From Falsiroseomonas sp035644895 (lineage in GTDB: Bacteria > Pseudomonadota > Alphaproteobacteria > Acetobacterales > Acetobacteraceae): a stretch of DNA of 27,753 nt. The notes under the pieces are model-generated. The model saw only the letters and a list, made by a program, of their open reading frames with translations, ran no database searches and was not told the origin of the DNA. Positions 14,871 through 23,096 of the stretch are shown here, one piece after another. How positions within the stretch are numbered: the stretch's first letter is position 1; every line of letters starts with the position of its first letter. Both the position numbers and the translations under genes were made by a program. Where the stretch lies: the NCBI GenBank assembly GCA_035644895.1, contig DASQNQ010000420.1:1-27753 (forward strand), given 5' to 3'.

Positions 14871-16412
14871 TTGGCCCACCTCTCCAAATCGCATGTCGCC
14901 CCGCTCCGCCTGCCGGGCGGCGGGCCGCAGCCCATCACCCCTGCGCGCCTCTCCCGCGCCACGCTCGGTGCCCTGCCCGCCGGGGTGCGTCGCCCGCGCT
15001 TCGACCCCGCCGCGCTCCGTGCGGGCATCCTCCACCTCGGCTGCGGTGCCTTCCACCGCGCGCACCAGGCCGTGTTCACGGGCCGCGCCATCGAGGCGGA
15101 GGGCGAGGCGGGGCTGCGCTGGGGCATCGTCGCCGCCAGCCTGCGCCGCCCCGCCATGCGGGACGCCCTCTCGCCGCAGGACGGCCTCTACACCGTGCTC
15201 GAGCGCGGGCCCGAGCGGAGCCGGGCGGAGGTGGTGGGCGCCCTGCACCAGGTCGTCTTCGCGCCCGACGGCGCGGCGCTGGCGCGGCGCATCGCCGATC
15301 CGGCCATCCGCATCGTGACGCTCACCGTCACCGCGCCGGCCTACTGCCTGGACCCGGCGACGGGGCGGCTCGACCCCGCGCATCCCGACATCCGGCGCGA
15401 CATGCTGCGCGGCACGCCGCGTTCCGTCCCGGGGCTGCTCGTCGCAGGACTCGACGCGGTGCGGCGCGCGGGCGGGCGGCCGCCCGTGGTGCTGTCCTGC
15501 GACAACCTGCCCGCCAACGGCCGCACGCTGCGCCAGGCCGTGCTGGACTGCGCGGCGCTCGGCGACGACCGGCTGGCCGCCTGGATCGGGCGGGAGGTGC
15601 AGTTCCCGTCCTCGATGGTGGACCGCATCGTGCCGAGCGCGACCGGGGCCGACACGGCCGACGCCACGGCACTGACCGGCCTGCTCGACATGGCGCCGGT
15701 GCCCGCCGAGCCCTTCCGCCAGTGGGTGATCGAGGAGTTCGCCGGCCCGCGCCCGCTCTGGGAGGCGGCAGGCGCCGAATTCGTGCCCGACGTGGCGCCG
15801 TGGGAGGCCTCCAAGCTGCGCCTGCTGAACGGCACGCACATGGCCATCGCCTATCTCGGCGCGCTGGCCGGCCGGAACACCGTCGCCGAGGCGGTGGCCG
15901 ACCCCGCCCTGGCGCGCTTCGCCCTGCGCTTCATGCTGGAGGAGCAGATGCCCACCCTGCCCCCCTCCGACCACGACATCCGCGCCTATGCCGGGCAGTT
16001 GCTGGGACGCTGGCGCAACCCGGGCATCGAGCACCGGCTGACGCGCGTCGGCCGCAACGGGTCGGAGAAGCTGCAGCCGCGCCTGCTGGCCGCCATGCGG
16101 CAGAACATGGCGGCCGGGCGGCCGGTGGACTGCACCATCCTGGCCGTCGCCGCCTGGATGCTCTGCGCCGCGTCGCGCAGCCGCACCTGCGCGCGGATGG
16201 AGGATGAGCGTGAAGGGCGGCTGCTGGCGGTCGCCGAGGCCGCGGGCGGCGATGCGGCGCGGCTGGTGGACGGCATGCTGCGGCTGGAGGAGGTCTTCGG
16301 CCCGGACCTGGTGCGCTGCGGCGCGTTCAGGGACGGCCTGGTCGCGGCGGTCGGGGCCATCCATGCCCACGGGCCGCTCGGCGCGGCGCAGCTTGCGACG
16401 GGGACCGCGTGA
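14871..16412 (+). CDS. Mannitol dehydrogenase family oxidoreductase (polyol/fructuronate type)
   Basis: A 513-residue long-chain polyol dehydrogenase (family of mannitol 2-dehydrogenase, fructuronate reductase UxuB and tagaturonate reductase). The NAD site is ILHLGCGAFHRAHQ (about residue 52 onward). FPSSMVDRIVPSAT, PFRQWVIEEFAG and the catalytic pattern K-x4-N-x2-H in KLRLLNGTH (Lys about 315) are all present. Overall similarity is close to UxuB, but arabinitol or mannitol oxidation is equally possible. No ATG fits before the conserved region; the best start is TTG at 14871, with GGAAAGG 10 bases upstream. The N-terminal 40 residues are poorly conserved, so the start is uncertain. It is coupled to the next gene by TGATG. 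Confidence 0.88.
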   Translation: MAHLSKSHVAPLRLPGGGPQPITPARLSRATLGALPAGVRRPRFDPAALRAGILHLGCGAFHRAHQAVFTGRAIEAEGEAGLRWGIVAASLRRPAMRDALSPQDGLYTVLERGPERSRAEVVGALHQVVFAPDGAALARRIADPAIRIVTLTVTAPAYCLDPATGRLDPAHPDIRRDMLRGTPRSVPGLLVAGLDAVRRAGGRPPVVLSCDNLPANGRTLRQAVLDCAALGDDRLAAWIGREVQFPSSMVDRIVPSATGADTADATALTGLLDMAPVPAEPFRQWVIEEFAGPRPLWEAAGAEFVPDVAPWEASKLRLLNGTHMAIAYLGALAGRNTVAEAVADPALARFALRFMLEEQMPTLPPSDHDIRAYAGQLLGRWRNPGIEHRLTRVGRNGSEKLQPRLLAAMRQNMAAGRPVDCTILAVAAWMLCAASRSRTCARMEDEREGRLLAVAEAAGGDAARLVDGMLRLEEVFGPDLVRCGAFRDGLVAAVGAIHAHGPLGAAQLATGTA

Positions 16413-17083
16413 TGGACGGCATGGCGGCGCGCGGCCTCGCCGTCGAGGCGGTGGTCTTCGACATGGACGGGCTGCTGCTCGACACGGAGAGCCTGGCCTT
16501 CCGCGCCATGGCAGCCGTCGGCGCCGCGCGCGGCGTGGAGGTGGACGAGGCGTTCTTCCACACGCTGGTCGGCATCCCGGCCGATGCGTCCCGCAGCCTG
16601 GTCGAGATGCGCTTCGGTCACCTTCTTCCGACGGACCTCTTCCTGGCCGAGGCCGCCGCACACATGGAGGCGCTGGCCGGGGCGGGGGAGCTGCACCTCA
16701 AGCCCGGGGTCGCGGAGCTGCTCGACACGCTGGATGCGCGCGGGCTGGCGCGGGCCGTCGCCACCTCCTCCGGCCGGGCGAAAGCGGAGCGGCACCTGGG
16801 GCACACCGGCATCCTCCGCCGCTTCGACGCGGTGGTGACGCGCGACGACGTGGCGCGCGGCAAGCCGCATCCGGACCTGTTCCTGGCGGCGGCCGCGCAG
16901 CTCGGGCGCGCGCCCGCACGCTGCCTGGCGCTGGAGGACAGCCACAACGGCGTGCGCGCCGCGCACGCGGCCGGGATGCCGGTGGCGATGGTGCCGGACC
17001 TGCTGCCCGCGACGGCGGAGATGCGCGCGCTCTGCGTCGCCGTGCTGCCCAACCTGCACGGCGCGGCGGCGCTGCTGGCCTGA
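16412..17083 (+). CDS. HAD-superfamily phosphatase (beta-phosphoglucomutase-like)
   Basis: A 223-residue HAD hydrolase with a helical cap of the phosphoglucomutase/2-deoxyglucose-6-phosphatase subfamily. Motif I is VVFDMDGLLLDTES (nucleophile Asp at about 17), motif II is VATSSGRAK, motif III is the Lys in RGKPHPDLFL, and motif IV is LALEDSHNGVRAAHAAG. It probably dephosphorylates a sugar or polyol phosphate, which fits with the sugar dehydrogenase before it. The ATG at 16412 overlaps that gene's TGA as TGATG; a GTG three bases earlier is also possible. It converges on the capD-type gene with 21 bases between stops. Confidence 0.9.
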   Translation: MDGMAARGLAVEAVVFDMDGLLLDTESLAFRAMAAVGAARGVEVDEAFFHTLVGIPADASRSLVEMRFGHLLPTDLFLAEAAAHMEALAGAGELHLKPGVAELLDTLDARGLARAVATSSGRAKAERHLGHTGILRRFDAVVTRDDVARGKPHPDLFLAAAAQLGRAPARCLALEDSHNGVRAAHAAGMPVAMVPDLLPATAEMRALCVAVLPNLHGAAALLA

Positions 17084-17104
17084 GGCCGCCCGCGCGGCGC
17101 CCGG

Positions 17105-19042
17105 TCAGGAGGATGTCTGGTCCCGCCGCGCCGCGCCCGGCTCATGCGCGAACTCGGGCACGAGCCGCGAGAGCTGCGCGAGCGCGAGCCGCGCGGTCCC
17201 CGCGCGGCAGCCCGCCGCGATCTCGTCGATCGCGCGCCCGACCAGCGCGGCGTCCGCGGTGCGGGGCGTGGCCACCAGCAGCCCGGCGAAGTTGGTCCGG
17301 TGCGGCGGCTCCTGCCCGTGGAACAGCTCCTCGTACAGCTTCTCCCCGGGGCGGAGGCCGGTGAAGCGGATCTCCACGTCCTCCTCGGGCCTGAGCCCCG
17401 CCAGGCGGATCATCCGCCGCGCGAGGTCCACGATCTTCACCGGCTCGCCCATGTCGAGCACGAAGATGCCGCCGTCGCGCAGCTCGGGCGGCTGGTCGTC
17501 GCGGTCGGTCGCGCCCACCACGCTCGCCTGCAGCACGAGGCCCACCGCCTCGCGCACCGTCATGAAGTAGCGGCGCATGTCGGGATGCGTGACCGTCAGC
17601 GGCCCGCCGCGCTCGAGCTGGCGGCGGAACAGCGGCACGACCGAGCCGGTGGAGCCGAGCACGTTCCCGAAGCGCACGGTCACCAGCCGCATGCCGCCCG
17701 CCGCGCGCGCGTCCCGGTCCACCGCCTGGCAGTACATCTCGGCCAGGCGCTTCGACGCGCCCATGACGGAGGACGGGTTCACCGCCTTGTCGGTCGAGAT
17801 GTTCACCATGAGGAAGGCACCGACCGCGCGCGCCGCGTCCGCCACCACGCGGGTGCCGTAGGCGTTGGTCAGCAGCCCCTCCAGCGGGTCGTGCTCCACC
17901 ATCGGCACGTGCTTCAGCGCGGCGGCGTGGAACACGAGCTCCGGCCGGATCTCCTCGAACAGGCGCCGGATGCGGGCCTCGTCGCGGATGTCGGCCAGCA
18001 CGGGGCGGCGCGCGACGCCCGGGTGGCGCTCCCGCAGCTCGAGGTCGATCTCGTAGAGCACGTACTCCCCATGGTCGAGCAGCGTGAGGCCGGCCGGGCC
18101 GAAGGAGGCGAGCTGGCGGGCGAGCTCCCCGCCGATGGTGCCGCCCGCGCCGGTCACCAGCACGCGCCGGCCCTGGATGAGGCGGGCCATCCCCTCCCGG
18201 TCGAGCGGCACCTGGGGGCGGTCCAGCAGGTCCTCGATCTCCACGGGGCGGAGCGTGCCGGCGGCCTCCACCCTGTCAGGGCCCTTGGCCGGGCCAAGCG
18301 CGGTCGGCTGGGCGGCGCGGCGGACCTGCACGCCGTGGCGCTCGGCCGCATCCAGCAGGCGCTCCAGGGCCGCGCCCTGCGGCTCCGGCCCGGCGAGGAT
18401 GATCTGGGCAGGCAGCCGCCCCTCTTCCCGCAGGCGTTCCAGCACCGCGGGCGCGTCCTCGACCGGGCCGAGGATGGGGTGGCCATGGATCAGCCGGCCC
18501 ATCTGCCGGGCCCGCGGCGCGAGGATCCCGCAGACGCGCCAGGCCGGCCGCCGCTCCTGCGCGAGCGCCCGCAGGAACAGGTCCACGCTGTCCCCGGCGC
18601 CCGCCAGCAGCACGGGCTGCGCGCCCGAGAAGCTTTCCGGCCCGTGGCGGCGGGACTGGCGCAGCCGCGCCCAGACACGCGGTGCGCCGAGCGCGACGCC
18701 GAGGGCCAGGGCATGGATGACGGGGAAGGCGGGGTTGGGCGGCGTCCAGGCGTCGAGAAGGTGCAGCCCCGCCCAGAACAACAGGGCCGCCATGCCGGAG
18801 GCGGCGGTCACCGCGACCAGGTCCCGCAGCCCCGCATAGCGCCAGTACTGCCGCGCCAGCCGCACCGGCAGGCCGGCCAGCAGCAGGGCGGCGGCGGCGG
18901 CGGGCACCGACCACTCCCACCAGCCGGGTGGCGGCTCGGCGCCGGGCACGGCCAGCCACAGCGCCACGGGCAGTGCAAGGGCCGCGAGCAGCGCGTCGAG
19001 GACGGAGTTCAGCAGGATGCGGTCGCGGGCACCGGAGGCCAT
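17105..19042 (-). CDS. Membrane-bound nucleotide-sugar dehydratase/epimerase, CapD/WbpM/FlaA1 type
   Basis: A 645-residue polysaccharide biosynthesis protein. Four hydrophobic segments span roughly residues 8-125; a first Rossmann-like domain follows (PVLLAGAGDS, about 143-230), then the catalytic SDR domain with GRRVLVTGAGGTIGGELA (297-305 core). The active-site region is STDKAVNPSSVMGASK: Met427 replaces the usual SDR tyrosine, with Lys431 kept, as in WbpM-type UDP-GlcNAc 4,6-dehydratases. FRPGEKLYEELFH-like GLRPGEKLYEELF follows. It likely makes a 4-keto-6-deoxy sugar nucleotide for O-antigen, capsule or exopolysaccharide. The ATG at 19042 is chosen because it precedes the first membrane segment; the frame extends 44 codons upstream with no sensible protein. 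It diverges from a gene cluster that includes a WecA-like transferase. Confidence 0.93.
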   Translation of the reverse strand: MASGARDRILLNSVLDALLAALALPVALWLAVPGAEPPPGWWEWSVPAAAAALLLAGLPVRLARQYWRYAGLRDLVAVTAASGMAALLFWAGLHLLDAWTPPNPAFPVIHALALGVALGAPRVWARLRQSRRHGPESFSGAQPVLLAGAGDSVDLFLRALAQERRPAWRVCGILAPRARQMGRLIHGHPILGPVEDAPAVLERLREEGRLPAQIILAGPEPQGAALERLLDAAERHGVQVRRAAQPTALGPAKGPDRVEAAGTLRPVEIEDLLDRPQVPLDREGMARLIQGRRVLVTGAGGTIGGELARQLASFGPAGLTLLDHGEYVLYEIDLELRERHPGVARRPVLADIRDEARIRRLFEEIRPELVFHAAALKHVPMVEHDPLEGLLTNAYGTRVVADAARAVGAFLMVNISTDKAVNPSSVMGASKRLAEMYCQAVDRDARAAGGMRLVTVRFGNVLGSTGSVVPLFRRQLERGGPLTVTHPDMRRYFMTVREAVGLVLQASVVGATDRDDQPPELRDGGIFVLDMGEPVKIVDLARRMIRLAGLRPEEDVEIRFTGLRPGEKLYEELFHGQEPPHRTNFAGLLVATPRTADAALVGRAIDEIAAGCRAGTARLALAQLSRLVPEFAHEPGAARRDQTSS

Positions 19043-19180
19043 GCCCCGGCTTCTAGGCCCCGTGGCGCCCGCCGGGAAGGCCGGACTTCGCCAGTATCCG
19101 GTCCGGTCTGCCTCCCCCCCGCGACGCGGCGCGCGGTCCGTGGCAGGTTGCGGCCGGGTGCAGGGCGGGGGCACGGGAGC

Positions 19181-19837
19181 ATGGCGGACGGCAGGCTGGT
19201 CATCGGGACGCGGCGCTACTCCTCATGGAGCATGCGCGGCTGGCTGCTGGTGCGGCTGGCGGGCCTCGACGTCGAGGAGGTGGTGGTGCCGCTCGCGGGC
19301 GGGGCGACGCCGGCCATCAAGGCGTTGTCCCCGAACGGGCTGGTGCCTTACCTCGAACACCGCGGCGCCCGCATGTGGGAGAGCATCGCCATCGCGGAAT
19401 ATTGCGCGGAGGCCGCGCCGTCCCTCTGGCCCGCCGACCGCGTCGCGCGCGCCCATGCCCGCGCCGTCGGAGCCGAGATGCATGCGGGCTTCCGCGCGCT
19501 GCGGATGTCCATGCCGATGAACCTCGGCCGCACCTTCCCCGGGCGCGGGCGCAACCCCGACAGCCTGGCCGACATCGCGCGCATCGAGGCGATCTGGGCC
19601 GAGGCGCTGGCGGCCCATGGCGGCCCCTTCCTGTTCGGCGAGGCGTTCGGCGCGGCGGATGCGATGTACGCGCCCGTCGTCACGCGCTTCCTGACCTGGC
19701 AGCCCGAGCTGTCCGCCACGAGCCACGCCTACTGCCGCGCGGTGCGCGCGCACCCGCTGGTGGAGGCCTGGTACCGCGACGCGGCCGCCGAGCCGGCCGA
19801 GTGGCTGCTCCCGAAGTACGAGGAGCCCGCCGCGTGA
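19181..19837 (+). CDS. Glutathione S-transferase family protein
   Basis: A 218-residue GST. The N-terminal thioredoxin-like domain (about 5-80) starts LVIGTRRYSSWSMRGWLLV, with the catalytic Ser expected in YSSWS, and has the cis-Pro and Glu/Ser glutathione-binding blocks NGLVPYLEH and MWESIAIAEYCAE. The C-terminal helical domain (about 90-215) contains FLFGEAFGAADAMYAPVVTRF, a conserved GST core. It likely conjugates or reduces an electrophile or peroxide with glutathione in the cytoplasm; substrate unknown. GGGAGC lies just before the ATG. Its TGA overlaps the GTG of the next gene as GTGA. Confidence 0.92.
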   Translation: MADGRLVIGTRRYSSWSMRGWLLVRLAGLDVEEVVVPLAGGATPAIKALSPNGLVPYLEHRGARMWESIAIAEYCAEAAPSLWPADRVARAHARAVGAEMHAGFRALRMSMPMNLGRTFPGRGRNPDSLADIARIEAIWAEALAAHGGPFLFGEAFGAADAMYAPVVTRFLTWQPELSATSHAYCRAVRAHPLVEAWYRDAAAEPAEWLLPKYEEPAA

Positions 19838-20724
19838 CGGCGGCCGTCGCACTCGACCATGTCGGCATCTGCGGACGGGACCTCGCGCCGCTCGTCGCGG
19901 CGTGGGAGCGGCTGGGCTTCGCCCTCTCCCCCATGGCGCGCCAGTCGGGGCGGCGGACGCCCGACGGGCCGGTCGAGCCCTTCGGCACGGCCAACCGCTG
20001 CGCCTTCCTCCGCCACGGCTACGTCGAGCTGCTGGCCCTCGCCGACCCCGCGCTGTTCGCCAACGGGCTGGACGGCTTCCTCGCGCGCTACGCGGGCATG
20101 CACATCCTGGCGCTTGGCGTGCAGGACGCGGAGGTGAACCTCGCGCGGCTCCGGCGCGGGGGCCTCGACATCCCCGGCATCGCCTGGCTGGAGCGGCCGG
20201 TGGACGCGCCGGACGGCCCGCGCGCCCGCTTCGCCCGCCTGCCCCTGCCCGACGCGCCGGAGGGGCGCATCCAGCTCATCCAGCACATGACCCCGGATCT
20301 GGTCTGGAACCCGGCCTGGATGGGCCACCGGAACGGGGCGGAGGCGCTGACGGCCGCGATCCTCTGCTCGGCCGAGCCCGCCTGGACCGCCGCGCGCCTG
20401 TCGCGCCTCAGCGGCCTGCCCGCCCGCCCCGACCCCGCCGGCGGTTTTTTTGTCAGCCTGCCGGGCGCTGACGGCGCGGCCGGTCCTTTTTCCGGGCGCA
20501 TCGAGACGCGGGTGCGGGTGCTGCCGCCGGAGGCGCTGGCACGCGTGCTGCCGGGGGTGGAGCCGCCTTCGCTGCCCTTCATGGCGGGGCTGGTGGTCCG
20601 CACCGACGACCGCTGCGCCGCCGCGCGCGCGCTGCTGGCCGGCGCCGCCACCGTCGAGGCGCCGGACGGGCTGATGGTGCCGCCCGCGCTCACCGGCGGC
20701 GCGGCGCTGGTCTTTGCGCCGTGA
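19834..20724 (+). CDS. VOC-superfamily glyoxalase-like protein
   Basis: A 296-residue protein beginning VALDHVGICGRDLAPLVAAWERLGF, the opening of the vicinal-oxygen-chelate/glyoxalase-like domain. His at LDHVG and Glu at YVELLAL are typical metal ligands. HILALGVQDAEVNLARLRRGG and RIQLIQHMTPDLVWNP fit the long Glyoxalase_3-like group. Function is not predictable beyond metal-dependent chemistry on a small molecule. Start GTG 19834 and the following gene's GTG at 20721 both overlap neighbouring stops as GTGA, so it is translated in a chain. A run of seven T at 20445-20451 within TTT-TTT Phe codons is unusual for this GC-rich gene. Confidence 0.85.
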   Translation: MTAAVALDHVGICGRDLAPLVAAWERLGFALSPMARQSGRRTPDGPVEPFGTANRCAFLRHGYVELLALADPALFANGLDGFLARYAGMHILALGVQDAEVNLARLRRGGLDIPGIAWLERPVDAPDGPRARFARLPLPDAPEGRIQLIQHMTPDLVWNPAWMGHRNGAEALTAAILCSAEPAWTAARLSRLSGLPARPDPAGGFFVSLPGADGAAGPFSGRIETRVRVLPPEALARVLPGVEPPSLPFMAGLVVRTDDRCAAARALLAGAATVEAPDGLMVPPALTGGAALVFAP

Positions 20725-21470
20725 CCACGACGCGTGCCATCTCCCGCTCGCTCCGCACCTACTGGGCGCCGGGCCGGGCCGAGGCGCTGGACCGCTTCCA
20801 TGCGCGCTTCCTCGCGCCCGGCGAGCTCGGCTTCGACATCGGCGCCCATGTGGGCGACCGCGCGGCCTCCTTCCTCCGCCTCGGCGCGCGGGCGGTGGCG
20901 GTGGAGCCGCAGCCGCGCCTCCGGCGGCTGCTGCGCCTGATGCTGGGACGCTGCCCCCGCTTCTCGCTGGAGGCCACGCTGGTCGGCGCGCGGCCGGGCG
21001 AGGCGGTGCTGCGCGTGAACAGCGCCAACCCCACGGTCGCCACCGCCTCGGACGCCTTCGTCGCCGCGGCCGATGGCGCGCCGGGCTGGGAGGGGCAGGT
21101 GTGGGACGGCACGCTCACTCTGCCCGTCACCACGCTCGACCGGCTCGCCGCCGCGCACGGCCTGCCGGACTTCCTGAAGATCGACGTCGAGGGCTTCGAG
21201 GCCGAGGCGCTGGCGGGCCTCTCCCGTCCGCCGCGCACGCTGTCCTTCGAGTTCACGACCATCCAGCGCGGCGTCGCGGCCGACTGCCTCGCGCGGCTCG
21301 ACGCGCTCGGCTACCGCGCCTTCAACGCGTGCCTCCGCGAGGGCATGGCCTTCGCCCATGCCGGGCCGGTGAACGCCCGGGCGATGGCGCGCTGGATCGC
21401 GGCGCTGCCGCACGAGGCCAATTCCGGCGACGTCTATGCCAGCCAGGAGCCCGCGCGGATCAGCGCATGA
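20721..21470 (+). CDS. FkbM-family methyltransferase
   Basis: A 249-residue SAM-dependent methyltransferase. The SAM site is LGFDIGAHVGDRAASF, followed by acidic-loop AVAVEPQPRLRRLL. LPVTTLDRLAAAHGLPDFLKIDVEGFEAEAL is the FkbM family hallmark, and LSFEFTTIQ follows. FkbM proteins O-methylate sugars or polyketides and are frequent in polysaccharide gene clusters; with a WecA-like transferase coupled downstream, methylation of a glycan sugar is a fair inference. GTG 20721 overlaps the previous stop (GTGA); its own TGA overlaps the next ATG (ATGA). Confidence 0.92.
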   Translation: MTTTRAISRSLRTYWAPGRAEALDRFHARFLAPGELGFDIGAHVGDRAASFLRLGARAVAVEPQPRLRRLLRLMLGRCPRFSLEATLVGARPGEAVLRVNSANPTVATASDAFVAAADGAPGWEGQVWDGTLTLPVTTLDRLAAAHGLPDFLKIDVEGFEAEALAGLSRPPRTLSFEFTTIQRGVAADCLARLDALGYRAFNACLREGMAFAHAGPVNARAMARWIAALPHEANSGDVYASQEPARISA

Positions 21471-22537
21471 CCTTCGCCGCCTTCCTGCAGCACCTGGCCT
21501 TCGCGCTGGGGCTTGCGCTGCTCTCGGCCGCCGCGGTGCGGACGATGATCGCCTTCCCGATCCTCGACCACCCGAACGGCCGCAGCTCCCACGCGCGGCC
21601 GACGCCGCGCGCGGGCGGCGTCGGTGTCGTCCTCGCCTTCGTGGCGGGGATGTGCGCCCTGTACCTGACCGCGCGCTACGCCCGCGTCGCCGAGCCCGAG
21701 TTCCTGGGCGTGATCGCGGCGGCGGTCGCGATCGGGCTGATCGGGCTGGTGGACGACCTGAAGAGCCTGCCAGCCTCCCTGCGACTCGCGGCGCAGGCGG
21801 GCGCGGCGCTGGTGGCCGTCGGCTCCGGCCTGGTGGTCTCGCAGCTCTGGGTGCCGTGGTTCGGCGTGCTGGAACTCGGGCTGCTCGGGCCGGCGCTGAC
21901 GGTGGTGTGGATCATGGGCTGCACCAACGCCGTGAACTTCATGGACGGGCTCGACGGGCTGGTCGGCGGGACGATGCTGGTGGCTGCCGCGGCGCTGGCG
22001 CTGGTGGCCGCGATGCAGGAGGGGTGGTTCGTCTACGCCGCCGCGCTGTTCCTGGCCGCGGGGCTGCTGGGCTTCCTTCCCTTCAACCTGCACCCGGCGC
22101 GCATCTTCATGGGCGACGTGGGCAGCCAGTTCGCGGGCTTCGGGATTGCCGTGCTCGCGGTCGCGGCCAGCCGGTTCGACGGGCAGCAGGTCTCCTTCCT
22201 CATCGTGCCGCTGCTGCTGTTCGGGCTGCTCTTCGACGCGGCCTTCACCCTGCTCCGCCGCGCCTGCATGGGGGAGCGCCTGGCCGAGGCCCACCGCACG
22301 CATCTCTACCAGATGGCGCAGCGCTCGGGCCTGGGCGTGCGGACGGTCGCGGCCGTGCACTGGGGCTTCGCCCTGTTCCACGCCGCCCTCGCCCTGCTGT
22401 TCCTGGAGCTGCACCCGGACACGAAGCCGCTGGTGGTGGTGCCGGTGTTGGCCGTCCAGCTCGGCTGGCTCGGCTACGTGGCGTGGCGCGTCCGGCGCGC
22501 CGGGCTCAGCTGGCGGAGCCCGCCGGTTCAATCGTGA
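21467..22537 (+). CDS. Undecaprenyl-phosphate glycosyl-1-phosphate transferase, WecA/MraY-like (glycosyltransferase family 4)
   Basis: A 356-residue integral membrane protein with about ten hydrophobic segments. It would move a sugar-1-phosphate (often GlcNAc-1-P) from UDP-sugar to undecaprenyl phosphate on the inner face of the cytoplasmic membrane, starting a surface glycan. Motifs are diagnostic: HPNGRSSHARPTPRAGG, GLVDDLKSLP (Asp pair), NAVNFMDGLDGLVGG, FMGDVGSQFAGF and the basic loop AEAHRTHLYQ. ATG 21467 overlaps the fkbM-type gene's stop. Its last 32 bases overlap the end of the convergent lipoprotein gene. With the dehydratase at 17105-19042 it forms the start of a polysaccharide pathway. 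Confidence 0.93.
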   Translation: MTFAAFLQHLAFALGLALLSAAAVRTMIAFPILDHPNGRSSHARPTPRAGGVGVVLAFVAGMCALYLTARYARVAEPEFLGVIAAAVAIGLIGLVDDLKSLPASLRLAAQAGAALVAVGSGLVVSQLWVPWFGVLELGLLGPALTVVWIMGCTNAVNFMDGLDGLVGGTMLVAAAALALVAAMQEGWFVYAAALFLAAGLLGFLPFNLHPARIFMGDVGSQFAGFGIAVLAVAASRFDGQQVSFLIVPLLLFGLLFDAAFTLLRRACMGERLAEAHRTHLYQMAQRSGLGVRTVAAVHWGFALFHAALALLFLELHPDTKPLVVVPVLAVQLGWLGYVAWRVRRAGLSWRSPPVQS

Positions 22538-23096
22538 GGGGTGGCACCGCGTCGCCCACCCACTGGTCGGCGCGGCGCAGCGCGCCCGTCTCGCGGTCCA
22601 GCCAGAAGCGGTTGGTGAAGTCGAGCCCCGCGCCCTGGCAGCGCTCCTCCACCAGCACCGAGAGCCCGGCCTCCCGCCCCTGCAGCCGGCACTCGACCGA
22701 AAGCCCAAAGCGCATCGTGGCGGGCTCGCGCGGCTCGGCCGAGAGGTCGAACAGGCGCCGGAGCGCGACCTCCTGCCCGAGCAGCGCGCGCGGGTCCGCG
22801 GGGCGCGCCGCCAGCGGGTCGGCGCCCTCCGTCCGCACGGCGGCGTAGATCTGGCCGAAGCCCGCGGTGCCGGTGATGCGCGCGCCCTCGGTCGCCACCG
22901 CCAGGCCCCCGCCGCGCCAGAGGCGCCGCGCGCCCTCCTGCGACTGCAGGGTCAGCACCGCCTGCCGCGGGCCGGCGACGGCGACGAGGGCGGGCGCGCC
23001 GGACGGGATGCGGGTGTCGGACTGCGACGCGCGCTCCTCCGGCAGGATGCTGCAGCCCGCCAGCATCGGCAGCGGGAGAAGGGCGCGGCGGCGCAT
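22506..23096 (-). CDS. YjbF/GfcB-family lipoprotein (capsule/exopolysaccharide-linked)
   Basis: A 196-residue predicted lipoprotein: MRRRALLPLPMLAGCS has a lipobox (LAGC) that places the lipidated Cys at residue 15. The C-terminal half, VLVEERCQGAGLDFTNRFWLDRETG... then RRADQWVGDAV, matches the YjbF/GfcB pattern of an NRYWVD strand followed by a QWV strand; LAVATEGARITGTAGF matches its earlier ATRG-like block. GfcB/YjbF proteins accompany group 4 capsule and other exopolysaccharide loci and act in the periplasm or outer membrane; mechanism unclear. The ATG overlaps the TRAP permease TGA by one base (TGATG), so it is translated with the transporter, while it converges on the WecA-like gene. 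Confidence 0.72.
   Translation of the reverse strand: MRRRALLPLPMLAGCSILPEERASQSDTRIPSGAPALVAVAGPRQAVLTLQSQEGARRLWRGGGLAVATEGARITGTAGFGQIYAAVRTEGADPLAARPADPRALLGQEVALRRLFDLSAEPREPATMRFGLSVECRLQGREAGLSVLVEERCQGAGLDFTNRFWLDRETGALRRADQWVGDAVPPLTIEPAGSAS

Noticed and set aside
14785..15318. ATG at 14785 after the intergenic dyad, as a leader peptide or gene
   Set aside because: Its frame continues as Arg/Pro/Ser-rich out-of-frame translation of the dehydrogenase gene, with no independent support.
17085..17098. GCCGC-CCGC-GCGGC hairpin between the convergent HAD and CapD-type genes
   Set aside because: Five base pairs in GC-rich sequence and no T-run; too weak to call a terminator.
19081..19106. 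CCGGAC/GTCCGG inverted repeat between the CapD-type and GST genes
   Set aside because: Six-bp GC-only dyads with 14-base spacing are common by chance here; no further support as an operator.
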